Shown in pieces: positions 18,166 to 26,573 of a DNA stretch of 64,000 bases. The stretch is from Phaeodactylibacter sp. (GTDB lineage Bacteria; Bacteroidota; Bacteroidia; Chitinophagales; Saprospiraceae), in the NCBI GenBank assembly GCA_024102975.1, contig JAGFJD010000380.1:1-64000 (forward strand). Direction: 5' to 3'. The translations under genes were made by a program, and so were the position numbers. The notes beneath the pieces are model-generated. The model ran no database searches. It saw only the letters and a program-made list of their open reading frames with translations, and was not told the DNA's origin. How positions within the stretch are numbered: the stretch's first letter is position 1; every line of letters starts with the position of its first letter.

Positions 18166-18639
18166 GTGAAACCTCTTGACGCCACCGACCGGCGCATCCT
18201 GGCCCTGTTGCAGGAAAACGCCAAGTACACCAACAAGGAAGTCGCCGCCCGCCTGGGCATGAGCACAACGCCCGTCTACGAACGCATTCGCCGGCTGGAA
18301 GAACACGGATACATCACGGGGTATGCCGCCTTGCTGGATAAAGAAAAGATGGGTTTCCACCTGGTGGCCTATTGCAATGTACAGCTGAAAGAACACGCCC
18401 AGGCCTTCCTTCAGAAGTTCGAGGACGAAGTGCTTCACCTCGGCGAGGTGGTCGAATGTTACCACATTGCCGGCATGTTCGACTACCTGCTCAAAGTCGT
18501 CGCCACCGACATGAAAGCCTACCAGGATTTTATCGTCAATAAACTGGCCGCGCTGGACAATATCGGCAACGTGCAAAGCTCGTTCGTGATGACGCAGGTG
18601 AAATGGGGGGTAGGCGTGCCGGTGAAGGCGGGGAAATAG
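18166..18639 (+). CDS. Lrp/AsnC family transcriptional regulator
   Basis: A 157-residue regulator beginning with GTG. The N-terminal helix-turn-helix is at about residues 5-55 (DATDRRILALLQENAKYTNK, then MSTTPVYERIRRLEEHGYI), the standard AsnC HTH with its LDxxDRxIL opening. The C-terminal RAM domain has YHIAGMFDYLLKVVATDM, the ligand-binding and oligomerisation segment. Proteins of this type form octamers or dimers and respond to amino acids. The divergent cystathionine gamma-synthase-family gene is the likely target, and autoregulation is common. These functional points come from family knowledge and position. The protein is full length. Confidence 0.92.
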   Translation: MKPLDATDRRILALLQENAKYTNKEVAARLGMSTTPVYERIRRLEEHGYITGYAALLDKEKMGFHLVAYCNVQLKEHAQAFLQKFEDEVLHLGEVVECYHIAGMFDYLLKVVATDMKAYQDFIVNKLAALDNIGNVQSSFVMTQVKWGVGVPVKAGK

Positions 18640-19095
18640 TGCTTTAATTTCAAATTGCGAACGCTATACGTTGAGATACCTTACGCAGCCTCCGCCGTCG
18701 ACGGACCGGAGGCCGTCGGCCATAGCCTTACGCTTGCGCCGAAGCTGGCTGCAGCGCAGGAGCATGGCGGCAGCCAAGGCGCGAAGGCGCAGGGGATGGA
18801 GGCATAACGGTATACTACTGGACATTTTTTGGGCACAGCGTACCCCGAGAATGCGCAGAGCTGCACAGAGACCTGATTATCAACAGAAAAGCTTTCGTGA
18901 ACTTTGTGTTGAACTCAGTGCGCTCTGTGTCCAAAACCATTTTGCCCAGTAGTGTGGCATAACGGCTTGAGCGCTCCGCGTCCCGTCCCGTCGACCGACA
19001 GCCCAAAACCTCAGCCCTTTTTCCGGACAACCTGATCCCTGCACAGGAGTATATTCCCCGGGGATTTTTTAAATTGGGAAAAAATCCACAGCTCT
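18640..19095. other. 456-bp intergenic region: nested hairpin plus inserted repeat element
   Basis: No gene is seen. At 18688-18713 a nested palindrome has outer arms GCCTCCG and CGGAGGC around CCGTCGACGG; it lies about 50 bp after the regulator stop and could end or stabilise its transcript, although no T-run follows. Bases 18801-18965 hold an element described separately. The last 130 bp before the GH3 gene show no recognisable promoter. Confidence 0.5.
18801..18965. mobile_element. 145-bp MITE-like element flanked by a perfect 10-bp direct repeat
   Basis: GGCATAACGG is found at 18801-18810 and at 18956-18965 and brackets 145 bp (18811-18955). The ends are inverted: ACTACTGGACA at 18814-18824 against TGCCCAGTAGT near 18955, and further in TTTTTTGGGCACAG against CTCTGTGTCCAAAA. 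The centre holds CGCAGAG and CACAGAG words facing CTCTGTG, the same words that make up the large array at 21481-21972. The flanking duplication and terminal repeats indicate a non-autonomous mobile element. No coding capacity is seen. Confidence 0.7.
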
Positions 19096-20961
19096 ATGAA
19101 AGCAGATCAACTCCTCCCCTTCCTGCTCCTGCTGGCGGCCTGTTCTCCCAATCCCGGCAACGACGGGCCCTACCGCGACCTTAATAAGAACGGGCAGATG
19201 GACGCCTACGAAGATCCCTCCCGGCCGATCGGGGACAGGATAGACAACCTGTTGCAGCAAATGTCGCTGGAAGAAAAGGCCGGCATGCTCTTCATCGACG
19301 GGGTGGGCATCCCGGAAGACGGCAGCCTCAGCGAAGAGCCAACTGTCGTTTTTGGCCAGCCCCGCCCCAGTGCTGCTCATCTGCTGGAGAAGCAACACAT
19401 GAACCATTTCAACATCTGGGCCATTCCCTCGGTGGAGGCCCTGGCTCAATGGCACAATAACATCCAGAAGCGGGCTGAAGAAAGCCGCCTGGGCATCCCC
19501 GTCACCATCGCATCCGACCCGCGCCACTATTTCAGCAAATCCATTTTCGCCATGGAAGCCAGGGGCTTTTCTCAGTGGCCCGAACAGCTTGGCTTTGCCG
19601 CCATCGGCGATACGGTTTTGACGAGGGATTTCGCCGACATCGCCCGGCAGGAATATCTGGCTGCCGGCATCCGCGAAGCCCTGCACCCTTCTATCGACCT
19701 GGCCACCGAGCCCCGCTGGGCGCGCATCAGCGGCACCTTCGGGGAAGATGCGGAACTGTCGGCCCGCCTGGCCAAAGCATATATCCTGGGCTTTCAGGGC
19801 GAACAACTGGACTCCAGCGGCGTGGCCTGCATGACGAAGCATTTCCCCGGCGGCGGCCCGCAGCGGGAAGGGCTGGACCCCCACTTTGCCTTTCACAAAG
19901 GGCAGGCCTACCCGGGAAATAATTTCAACTATCACCTCATTCCCTTCCAGGCGGCATTCGGGGCCAATACCGCCGCTGTCATGCCCTACTACGGCGTGCC
20001 TACTGGATTGGAGTACGAAGAGGTGGGGTTTTCTTATAACAAGGCCATCATCACCGGGCTTTTGCGGGAAAAGTACAGCTATGATGGCGTAGTTTGCACG
20101 GATTGGGGATTGGTGACCGACGCCCCCTCGGCTGACGGCGCCGTCTGGAGCGCCCGGGCCTGGGGCGTGGAACACCTCGACACGCACCAACGAGTGCTCC
20201 GGATCATCGAAGCCGGCGTGGACCAGTTTGGCGGCGAGGCCATACCGGAAGTAGTGGTACAACTCGTGAAAAGCGACCGCCTAAGCGAAGAACGGCTCAA
20301 CACGTCTGTCCGGAGGCTGCTGAAAGTAAAATTCCAACTGGGCCTGTTCGACAACCCCTACGTCGATATCGACAAGGTGAAGCAGGTGGTGGGAAAACCG
20401 GAGTTCCTGGAAGCCGGCCGGGCCGCCCAGCGCCGCGCTATGACCCTGCTGAAAAACGACGGCAACCTGCTGCCCCTGAAAGCCGGGGCCCTGAAAATTT
20501 ACGTGGAGAACATCGAGCCGGAAACCGCCGCGCGGTACGGCACTGTAGTAGACAGTCCCGGAGAGGCCGACCTGGCCATCATCCGCCTCAACACGCCCTG
20601 GTATCCCGCAGACACAGACATAGCGTTCGCCCGGGGGTTCCACCATGGAGACCTGGACTTCAAGGACGGGGAAAAAGAGAAAATCCTCAGCCTGCTCCAC
20701 ACCGTCCCCACCGTTGTGGACATATACCTCGACCGCCCGGCAGTGATCCCGGAGATCAATGCCCGGGCCAAAGCCGTGCTGGCCAACTTCGGCGCCAGCG
20801 ATGCCGCCCTGCTGGACGTCATTTTCGGCAAAGCCCGGCCGGAAGGGAGGCTGCCGTTCGAACTGCCCTCCTCCATGGAGGCCGTCCGCAACCAGAAGCC
20901 GGATGTGCCTTACGATTCGGAAGCGCCACTCTATGAGTTCGGGCATGGGCTGAGCTATTGA
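19096..20961 (+). CDS. Glycoside hydrolase family 3 lipoprotein (beta-glucosidase-like)
   Basis: A 621-residue exported protein with lipobox LAAC (Cys16). The N-terminal GH3 barrel begins around residue 50 (IDNLLQQMSLEEKAGMLFI) and carries KHFPGGGPQ and the nucleophile motif VVCTDWG with Asp336. A GH3 C-terminal domain follows from about 440 (RAMTLLKNDGNLLPLK) to 600. The protein ends at YEFGHGLSY, where most Bacteroidota members continue into a fibronectin-III-like domain, so it is shorter than usual. A segment DLNKNGQMDAYEDPS after the lipobox resembles a calcium-binding dockerin-like loop. Expected role is exo-hydrolysis of beta-glucosides or related glycans at the cell surface or in the periplasm. 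Confidence 0.88.
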   Translation: MKADQLLPFLLLLAACSPNPGNDGPYRDLNKNGQMDAYEDPSRPIGDRIDNLLQQMSLEEKAGMLFIDGVGIPEDGSLSEEPTVVFGQPRPSAAHLLEKQHMNHFNIWAIPSVEALAQWHNNIQKRAEESRLGIPVTIASDPRHYFSKSIFAMEARGFSQWPEQLGFAAIGDTVLTRDFADIARQEYLAAGIREALHPSIDLATEPRWARISGTFGEDAELSARLAKAYILGFQGEQLDSSGVACMTKHFPGGGPQREGLDPHFAFHKGQAYPGNNFNYHLIPFQAAFGANTAAVMPYYGVPTGLEYEEVGFSYNKAIITGLLREKYSYDGVVCTDWGLVTDAPSADGAVWSARAWGVEHLDTHQRVLRIIEAGVDQFGGEAIPEVVVQLVKSDRLSEERLNTSVRRLLKVKFQLGLFDNPYVDIDKVKQVVGKPEFLEAGRAAQRRAMTLLKNDGNLLPLKAGALKIYVENIEPETAARYGTVVDSPGEADLAIIRLNTPWYPADTDIAFARGFHHGDLDFKDGEKEKILSLLHTVPTVVDIYLDRPAVIPEINARAKAVLANFGASDAALLDVIFGKARPEGRLPFELPSSMEAVRNQKPDVPYDSEAPLYEFGHGLSY

Positions 20962-21089
20962 CCGCAACCGGGGCACTAAGCGGGGTTGTTTATTAAGCCT
21001 TTTCCGCCCTTCCTGTAAAAAAACTGTTAAAGTTTTATGGAATTTCCCGGATTCCGCGACATATACTATAGAACCAAAACTTAACTATC

Positions 21090-21464
21090 ATGAAAGACGT
21101 CAACGAATTGTCCGGGATCATAATCGGCAAAGCCATCACCGTCCACAAAATTCTGGGGCCGGGCCTGCTGGAATCTGCCTACGAAGAATGCCTGGCCTAT
21201 GAGCTGCGGGAGGCGGGCTTCAAAGTCGAGCGACAGAAACCCTTGCCTATTGTATACAAAGAGATTGAACTGGAATACGGCTATCGGATAGACATGCTGG
21301 TAAACGGCCTTGTGGTCATTGAACTCAAAGCCGTTGAGCGGTTGACTAATGTACACACTGCTCAGGTGCTGACTTACCTGAGGTTCGGCAATTATCCTCT
21401 CGGCTTGTTGATGAATTTTAATGTGAAAATGTTGAAACAGGGGTTGAAGCGGTTCATCATGTAA
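21090..21464 (+). CDS. GxxExxY family protein (PD-(D/E)XK-like fold)
   Basis: A 124-residue protein with the name-giving motif GLLESAY at 25-31 and with Asp68 (YGYRIDML), Glu78 and Lys80 (VVIELKA) and Gln92/Tyr96 (HTAQVLTYL). These match the D...ExK...QxxxY core of PD-(D/E)XK nuclease-like folds. The biological role of the family is unknown. The gene stands alone, and its stop is only 17 bp from a 0.5-kb array of palindromic repeats, a possible DNA substrate or a chance neighbour. Length and motifs are complete. Confidence 0.85.
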   Translation: MKDVNELSGIIIGKAITVHKILGPGLLESAYEECLAYELREAGFKVERQKPLPIVYKEIELEYGYRIDMLVNGLVVIELKAVERLTNVHTAQVLTYLRFGNYPLGLLMNFNVKMLKQGLKRFIM

Positions 21465-21480
21465 AGCTGGGGGCACGGAG

Positions 21481-21972
21481 GGTTATTGCGCAGAGATGCG
21501 CGGAGGATATTGCACAGAGATGCGCGGAGGGTTTTGGCACAGAGATGCACAGAGGGTTGTGGCGCAGAGATGCGCGGAGGATATTGCACAGAGATGCACA
21601 GAGGGTTTTGGCACAGAGATGCGCGGAGGGTTTTGGCACAGAGATGCACAGAGGGTTGTGGCGCAGAGATGCGCAGAGGGTTGTGGCACAGAGATGCGCG
21701 GAGGATATTGCACAGAGATGCACAGAGGATATTGCACAGAGATGCACAGAGGGTTGTGGCGCAGAGATGCACAGAGGATATTGCACAGAGAAAAATAAAA
21801 CTCTGCGTATCTCTGCGTATCTCTGCGTATCTCTGCGTATCTCTGCGTATCTCTGCGTATCTCTGCGTATCTCTGCGCACCTCTGCGCACCTCTGCGCAT
21901 CTCTGCGTATCTCTGCGTATCTCTCTGCGTATCTCTGCGTATCTCTGCGCACCTCTGCGTATCTCTGCGTCC
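21481..21972. repeat. 0.5-kb inverted array of CACAGAG/CTCTGCG decamers
   Basis: The left half (21481-21790) holds about twelve units of 24-26 bp, each two decamers such as CACAGAGATG and CRCRGAGGRT plus a 4-6 bp spacer of the type TTG, TTTGG or TGTGG. The right half (21801-21972) holds about seventeen near-perfect copies of CTCTGCGTAT or variants ending CAC or CAT. The right decamer is the reverse complement of the left-hand word GCAGAG with its flanks, so the halves form one large imperfect palindrome around an A-rich centre (AAAAATAAAA). All six frames over it are open because the unit lacks stops; these are not genes. It lies between the GxxExxY gene and a small secreted protein. Confidence 0.9.
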
Positions 21973-22063
21973 CGTTGCGTACCCCGTTAAATCTATGTTA
22001 ATCCCCCCTCCCCCGTTAGTACAAGTTCCTGTTCCGGCGGTCTATTATAGAAAACCCAAGATC

Positions 22064-22456
22064 ATGAGCAAAACAATCTATCTTCTGCTGGGGATTTTCT
22101 TCGTCTCTACCACCCTATCTGCAAACATAAGCGGCCAAAAGATCATGGAACCAAAGCCCCGTGAAACGGAAAAACCAACGCTCCACAACGGCCTGGAGCA
22201 GCTCAACCAGGCCATGGAATCCACTTTGCGCCTGAGCGCCGAACAATTCAGGGCCATCCGCAAGGCCAACCGGGCGTTTTGGAAAGAGCGGCAGGCCATT
22301 TTGGAAAACACTGCCCTTGTCGCCCGCCATACTGCTCTGCTCGCCACCTGGGACCGCTGGGCCCGCCAACTGGAATCTATCCTCGACAAATATCAGTATC
22401 GCGCTTTTCTGGAATGGCAGTATCAGGTCAGCCCGCTGAACGAGCAGCCGTATTGA
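22064..22456 (+). CDS. Small exported protein of unknown function
   Basis: A 130-residue protein from the ATG at 22064; the frame is open upstream only because it runs through the repeat array. An N-terminal signal peptide is clear (IYLLLGIFFVSTTLSANISG, cleavage near residue 20-24). The mature part is helical and charged, with AMESTLRLSAEQFRAIRKAN and RAFWKERQAILEN, a pattern resembling periplasmic Spy/CpxP-like or DUF-type helical proteins, but no family was firmly recognised. It has no cysteine in the mature part. Confidence 0.65.
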   Translation: MSKTIYLLLGIFFVSTTLSANISGQKIMEPKPRETEKPTLHNGLEQLNQAMESTLRLSAEQFRAIRKANRAFWKERQAILENTALVARHTALLATWDRWARQLESILDKYQYRAFLEWQYQVSPLNEQPY

Positions 22457-22761
22457 TTGCGCAGGAGAAATTTAAGCGTGAATTTATACTTGGAGGCCAC
22501 ACTGTCCGACAGGTATGGCCGTCCCCTCTTGGCCGCCTCTGTCCGGTAGCTGAATTTTTTCGCGAATATGAAATTAATTTAAAGAAATTTTTGTCTGAGT
22601 AAAGAAAAAGACAGGCGGAGTATTAGGTGTCTTTCAAACAGTAAAAACCAGGAATTACCAGGCTGCGCAGAGTCTCCGGAATAGGGAGTGCCTCTGCCGG
22701 AGAATTCCCGCTAATTCCTTACTTTTACCGGCGTACCGAATTCCTATGCATGCAAACAGCT
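22457..22761. other. 305-bp intergenic region with one hairpin
   Basis: No gene is seen. The only structure found is an inverted repeat TCTCCGG (22673-22679) and CCGGAGA (22697-22703) with a 17-base loop, about 60 bp before the start of the metalloprotease gene. It might lie in its 5' leader. Confidence 0.35.
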
Positions 22762-24036
22762 ATGAAAAAAATCTTTATCGCCCAGCTCGCCGCCCTGGTT
22801 GCCAGCGCCTGCCTGCCGGTTTTGCAGAGCCGGTTCGTGACGCGGGAGGACGTTTCCCTCATCCCCAAAGAAGATCCCATCTGGCAGGTGCGGAGAGGCC
22901 GTAAAGACCCATGCAATGAATGGGCATCTTATCTGCCGGACACCAACCACCTGGACCATACCCCGCTTCGGCACGTCCGCGTGAACGTACATTGGATGAA
23001 CACGCCCGATACAGCCTACCAGCTCCACGGCCGCCGGGCCATCGATTTCACCAAGGGCCTGCTGCACGCCGTGAACTACGACCTGATCAAGAACCGGAAA
23101 ATGTGGCTGCCCAACGGCAACGGCACGCCGGTCTACCCCACGAATTACCGGTGTGTGCTCACGCCCGACCCCAATATCCCGGGCGACGAAGGCATCTATT
23201 TCCACTACGACCCGGAACTCACCTACTACGTCCATAAGGGAAAAAACCGCAACTTGTACCGCCGGGAAGTCTTCGACAAATACGGCGTACAGATGGATAC
23301 CGTCCTGAACATATTCATCATGCCCCACCATCCGGACAGCGTGGCCTCTCCCACTTACGGCGCCTACGGCGTTGGCGTGGCCCTGGGCAATGCCATCAAA
23401 ATATCGGGCATCTATACCAACGCCAAAGAACACGGCGACTACTGGAACTTCCGGGGCGTTTTCAACCACGAAGTGGGCCACATCTACGGCCTGTCTCACG
23501 CCTGGGTGAACGACGGTTGTGACGACACCCCCCTGCACAACAAAGAATGCTTTTCCCGGGGGCAATCCGCCCGGTGCGATACCATGACATCCAACAACGT
23601 GATGGATTACGCCGCCGTGCAGCACGCCTGGACGCCCTGCCAGGTCGGCAGAGTGCAGAAGCGCATGGCTCAGGAGAAAAACCGGGCACGCAACTTCCTC
23701 CTGCCCACCTGGTGCGAACTCAAGGACAGCATGGAGGTCGTCATCCGGGATACAGTGGAATGGAACGGCGCCCGCGACCTGGAAGGGCACCTGACCATCG
23801 CTCCCGGCGGGCAGCTCACCATCCGGTGCCGGGTTTCCATGCCTCCGGACGGCGCCATCACCGTACAGCCGGGCGGCGCGCTCCTCCTCGACGGCGCCCG
23901 CCTGCACAATGACTGTGGAAAGCAGTGGCAGGGCATCATCGTTCAAAAATTTGCCAATGAAACCGGAAAGGTAGGCTACACCAATGAACCCGTACTGGAA
24001 AATGCAAGAAACGGATGGCCGGCTCCGAGACCTTAA
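22762..24036 (+). CDS. Exported M43-like zinc metalloprotease, probably C-terminally truncated
   Basis: The ATG at 22762 (MKKIFIAQLAALVASACLP) gives a typical signal sequence; an in-frame ATG 12 bp earlier is possible. Numbered from 22762, HEVGHIYGLSH is at 236-246, an intact HEXXHXXGXXH zinc site, with the Met-turn SNNVMDYAAVQ further on. The last 100 residues begin a beta-helix-like module (GALLLDGARLHNDCGKQWQG) that in relatives continues for hundreds of residues and ends in a T9SS sorting domain; here it stops abruptly at NARNGWPAPRP without a sorting domain. The catalytic part looks complete, but surface export by T9SS is doubtful. An Ala-Cys near residue 17 could instead make it a lipoprotein. 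Confidence 0.8.
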   Translation: MKKIFIAQLAALVASACLPVLQSRFVTREDVSLIPKEDPIWQVRRGRKDPCNEWASYLPDTNHLDHTPLRHVRVNVHWMNTPDTAYQLHGRRAIDFTKGLLHAVNYDLIKNRKMWLPNGNGTPVYPTNYRCVLTPDPNIPGDEGIYFHYDPELTYYVHKGKNRNLYRREVFDKYGVQMDTVLNIFIMPHHPDSVASPTYGAYGVGVALGNAIKISGIYTNAKEHGDYWNFRGVFNHEVGHIYGLSHAWVNDGCDDTPLHNKECFSRGQSARCDTMTSNNVMDYAAVQHAWTPCQVGRVQKRMAQEKNRARNFLLPTWCELKDSMEVVIRDTVEWNGARDLEGHLTIAPGGQLTIRCRVSMPPDGAITVQPGGALLLDGARLHNDCGKQWQGIIVQKFANETGKVGYTNEPVLENARNGWPAPRP

Positions 24037-24118
24037 AAGGATTGTTTCACGGGTTTATGGGTTTACGGATTTACGGATCGGCAATCAGTAAATGATGAGG
24101 CTACAGAACCATGCCACC

Positions 24119-25768
24119 ATGAGGCAAACTAAAGTACTACCGGCTTTCCTCTTTTTTTTCTCCCTGGTGCAGGTATTTTACCTTCCCACCTGGAACGCCG
24201 GTTTTGTAACGGATTTCACGGGGTTGTTGTGGCGGCTGGAAGGCAGCGGCGCCGCCGGCATCCTGAACAGTTTCGGCTTCCCTGCCCTTCAGCCGGTGCT
24301 CAATGCCTTTTTTTTCCTTTTCTATAAAGCTTTTGGGGCCAATCCCCTGCCCTGGTATCTCGTATTCACGGCGATGCATGCGCTGAACGGCGCGTTGCTC
24401 TATCGCTTTGGTGCCGCCGCCCTGAAAACTTACAGAGCCCGCGCGCCCCATCTGGCGGCATTTGCAGGCGCTGTTTTTTTTCTCCTGTCGCCGTATCAGT
24501 CGGAAGTGGTGACGTGGCGGGTCTGTTTCAATTTTCTGTTGTCCTCTTCTCTGATCCTGGGTGTTTTGATCCAGGCTTCGGGTTGGATGAAGGAAGGCCG
24601 CCTGCGCCAGCTTCTGGCGGCTCATTTGCTCTTTGTGCTGGCGTTGTTCACCTTTGAACTCGCCCTGGCGGTTCCCCTGGCCTGCCTGGCCCTGGCGCTT
24701 ACCTTTCCGAAAGAAGAGGCCATCGAAGGGGGGCGTTCCCGGGCGTTGCGCCGGCTATGCCTCCCACAGTTCGGCATGCTGCTCGGCTATTTTTTGCTCA
24801 ACCGCCTCATCCTGGGTGCCTGGGTCGGCCATTACGGCGCGGCGGTACACCTGAAGTTCCGGCTCGGCGACATACTGTCCAACTATTTCCTCTACGGGTT
24901 CAAGTTCCTGGCCTTCAGCCGGTACTGGCCCCATCCCTGGAAGGAAGGGCTTGTGTTGCAGTTGAAAGAGCCGGCTTTGCTGTATCCGCTGGCCCTGCTT
25001 GTTGCCGGGGGGCTGATATTTGCCTTCCTCCGCTTCCACCGCTGGAAAGGCGAAGGGAGAGCCGGCCTGTTGTTCCTGTTATTCTTCCTCCTTGCCCTGG
25101 CGCCGGCGATCAACCTATACTTCAACTATCTGCTGCACATCGAGAACGACCGCTATGGCTACCTGGCCTCTGCCTTTTTCTTCCTGGGGTTGTCCGCCCT
25201 GCTCTCCCTGCTGCCACGGCGGCTATACCTGTTGCTGGCCGCCGGCTTTATCGGCCTGTCAGCCATTTTCCTCTGGCGCACCAACCAGTACTGGAAACAG
25301 TCTACGGCTATCTACTACAGCCTTTTGGAGGGCTTTCAATGGCATGGCGCGCCCGCCGTGTACCTGCTCAACCTCCCGGACAACCTGCAGGGCGCCGTCC
25401 TGTTCCGCGACTTTTCCGGGCAGGGCCATGCCTTCCGGGACGCGCTTCAGTATATTCAAAGCAAACCGTATGCAGGCGAAATCTACGAAGTGGCCCAGTA
25501 TAACCTGGCGTATCCGGCCGACGATGTCAGCGTCAGCATCGAAGCACCCCGGCAGTTGAAAGTTGAATTCAACCAATGGGGCAACTGGTGGTGGCGCAGA
25601 GGCATCGGCATGGGAGGGGGGTACGAAGCAGAATCCTATAAGGTTGTCAGCCACGGAAAGTTCTATTTGCTGGAACTGGACAGCATACCGGAGGGCGCCG
25701 TGTTCCTCTATCAATCCGCCGGAACGTGGAAGGCGCTTCCCGCCAAAGAGGCCCGGGAGGGGAGGTAG
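24119..25768 (+). CDS. Multi-pass membrane protein, possibly GT-C glycosyltransferase-like
   Basis: From the ATG at 24119 (another lies at 24092) the product has 549 residues with about ten to twelve membrane helices in the first 400 and a soluble C-terminal domain of some 150 residues. The first loop holds FVTDFTGLLWRLEG and later GFPALQPVLNAFFFLFYKAF, with LSPYQSEVVTWR and HIENDRYGYLAS further along, a layout seen in uncharacterised O-mannosyltransferase-like membrane proteins where acidic loop residues are catalytic. This resemblance is general, and a specific function is not claimed. The gene stands alone between the protease and a DUF4256 gene. Confidence 0.65.
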   Translation: MRQTKVLPAFLFFFSLVQVFYLPTWNAGFVTDFTGLLWRLEGSGAAGILNSFGFPALQPVLNAFFFLFYKAFGANPLPWYLVFTAMHALNGALLYRFGAAALKTYRARAPHLAAFAGAVFFLLSPYQSEVVTWRVCFNFLLSSSLILGVLIQASGWMKEGRLRQLLAAHLLFVLALFTFELALAVPLACLALALTFPKEEAIEGGRSRALRRLCLPQFGMLLGYFLLNRLILGAWVGHYGAAVHLKFRLGDILSNYFLYGFKFLAFSRYWPHPWKEGLVLQLKEPALLYPLALLVAGGLIFAFLRFHRWKGEGRAGLLFLLFFLLALAPAINLYFNYLLHIENDRYGYLASAFFFLGLSALLSLLPRRLYLLLAAGFIGLSAIFLWRTNQYWKQSTAIYYSLLEGFQWHGAPAVYLLNLPDNLQGAVLFRDFSGQGHAFRDALQYIQSKPYAGEIYEVAQYNLAYPADDVSVSIEAPRQLKVEFNQWGNWWWRRGIGMGGGYEAESYKVVSHGKFYLLELDSIPEGAVFLYQSAGTWKALPAKEAREGR

Positions 25769-25801
25769 CCTTCCGGAGAGGCCGTTTCACAAAACATTAT
25801 A

Positions 25802-26365
25802 ATGATAAATATGAAGCAATTGCCATCAGCACAACAGGAAGAACTGATCCGGGTTTTGAAAACCCGTTTCGGGCAAAACAGCCACCGCCATAATGGCCTC
25901 GACTGGGCTGAAGTACAGGCACGCCTGGAAGCCAATCCCGAAAAACTCTGGCCGCTACACGAAATGGAAAGGACCGGCGGCGAACCGGATGTGGTTGGCT
26001 ATGACGGAAAAACGGGCGAATACCTTTTTTATGATTGTTCGGCCGAAAGCCCCAAAGGCCGCCGAAGCGTTTGTTACGACCGGGAAGGGCAGGAATCCAG
26101 GAAAGAAAATAAACCGGAAAACAACGCCGTGGATATGGCCGCCGCCATGGGCATCGAGATGTTGACGGAAGAAGAATACCGGGAACTGCAGGCCCTCGGA
26201 AATTTCGATACGAAAACGTCAAGCTGGCTGAAAACGCCGGCAAACATCAGAAAGCTCGGCGGCGCCATCTTTGGCGATTTCCGCTACGGCCATGTGTTCG
26301 TGTATCACAACGGCGCCCAATCCTACTACGCTGCCAGAGGGTTCCGCGGGGCGCTCAGGGTTTGA
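25802..26365 (+). CDS. DUF4256 family protein
   Basis: A 187-residue soluble protein whose sequence is typical of DUF4256: ELIRVLKTRFGQNSHRH near the start, then GGEPDVVGYDGKTGEYLFYD, CSAESPKGRRSVCYDREG and GNFDTKTSSWLKTPANIR, ending with a YGHVFVYHNGAQSYYAARGF segment. The family is widespread in bacteria, has about this length and has no known function; its compact conserved core with many charged residues suggests an enzyme. The start is either ATG at 25802 or the one at 25811. No operon partner is seen, and the next 0.9 kb is decayed DNA. Confidence 0.85.
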   Translation: MINMKQLPSAQQEELIRVLKTRFGQNSHRHNGLDWAEVQARLEANPEKLWPLHEMERTGGEPDVVGYDGKTGEYLFYDCSAESPKGRRSVCYDREGQESRKENKPENNAVDMAAAMGIEMLTEEEYRELQALGNFDTKTSSWLKTPANIRKLGGAIFGDFRYGHVFVYHNGAQSYYAARGFRGALRV

Positions 26366-26428
26366 GCGTATGTTTGGAACAGACAGAAATGATGTATGAA
26401 ATAGATCAAAATAACCCCTTCGATTTAT

Positions 26429-26541
26429 TTTGTCCTGGGCTATGACTACCGGTTCTCGCCCAACCTGCTGGCCAGAGTGGAAGCCTACTACCAGCACCTC
26501 TACAACCTGCCGGTGGAGGGGGTGGCGTCACCACTTTCCTG
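26429..26541 (+). pseudogene. Fragment of a TonB-dependent outer-membrane receptor
   Basis: About 30 codons read YFVLGYDYRFSPNLLARVEA followed by YYQHLYNLPVEG, which is the pattern of a beta-strand hairpin late in the barrel of carboxypeptidase-regulatory-domain TonB receptors from Saprospiria. No start, upstream barrel or downstream strands are present, and the frame closes at TGA 26539-26541. It is best read as the surviving scrap of a deleted gene. Confidence 0.6.
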
Positions 26542-26573
26542 ACCAAACTTTACCGCCCGGCCTGGCTGCGAAG

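Noticed and set aside
21481-21972. CRISPR array
   Set aside because: Units are adjoining with 4-6 bp spacers or none, the two halves are inverted and no cas genes are present.
21392-22063. Long open reading frames on both strands in the repeat array (Arg/Glu/Cys-rich peptides such as RRDTQRYAEI)
   Set aside because: They arise because the 10-bp units lack stop codons in several frames. Composition is repetitive and no start signal fits.
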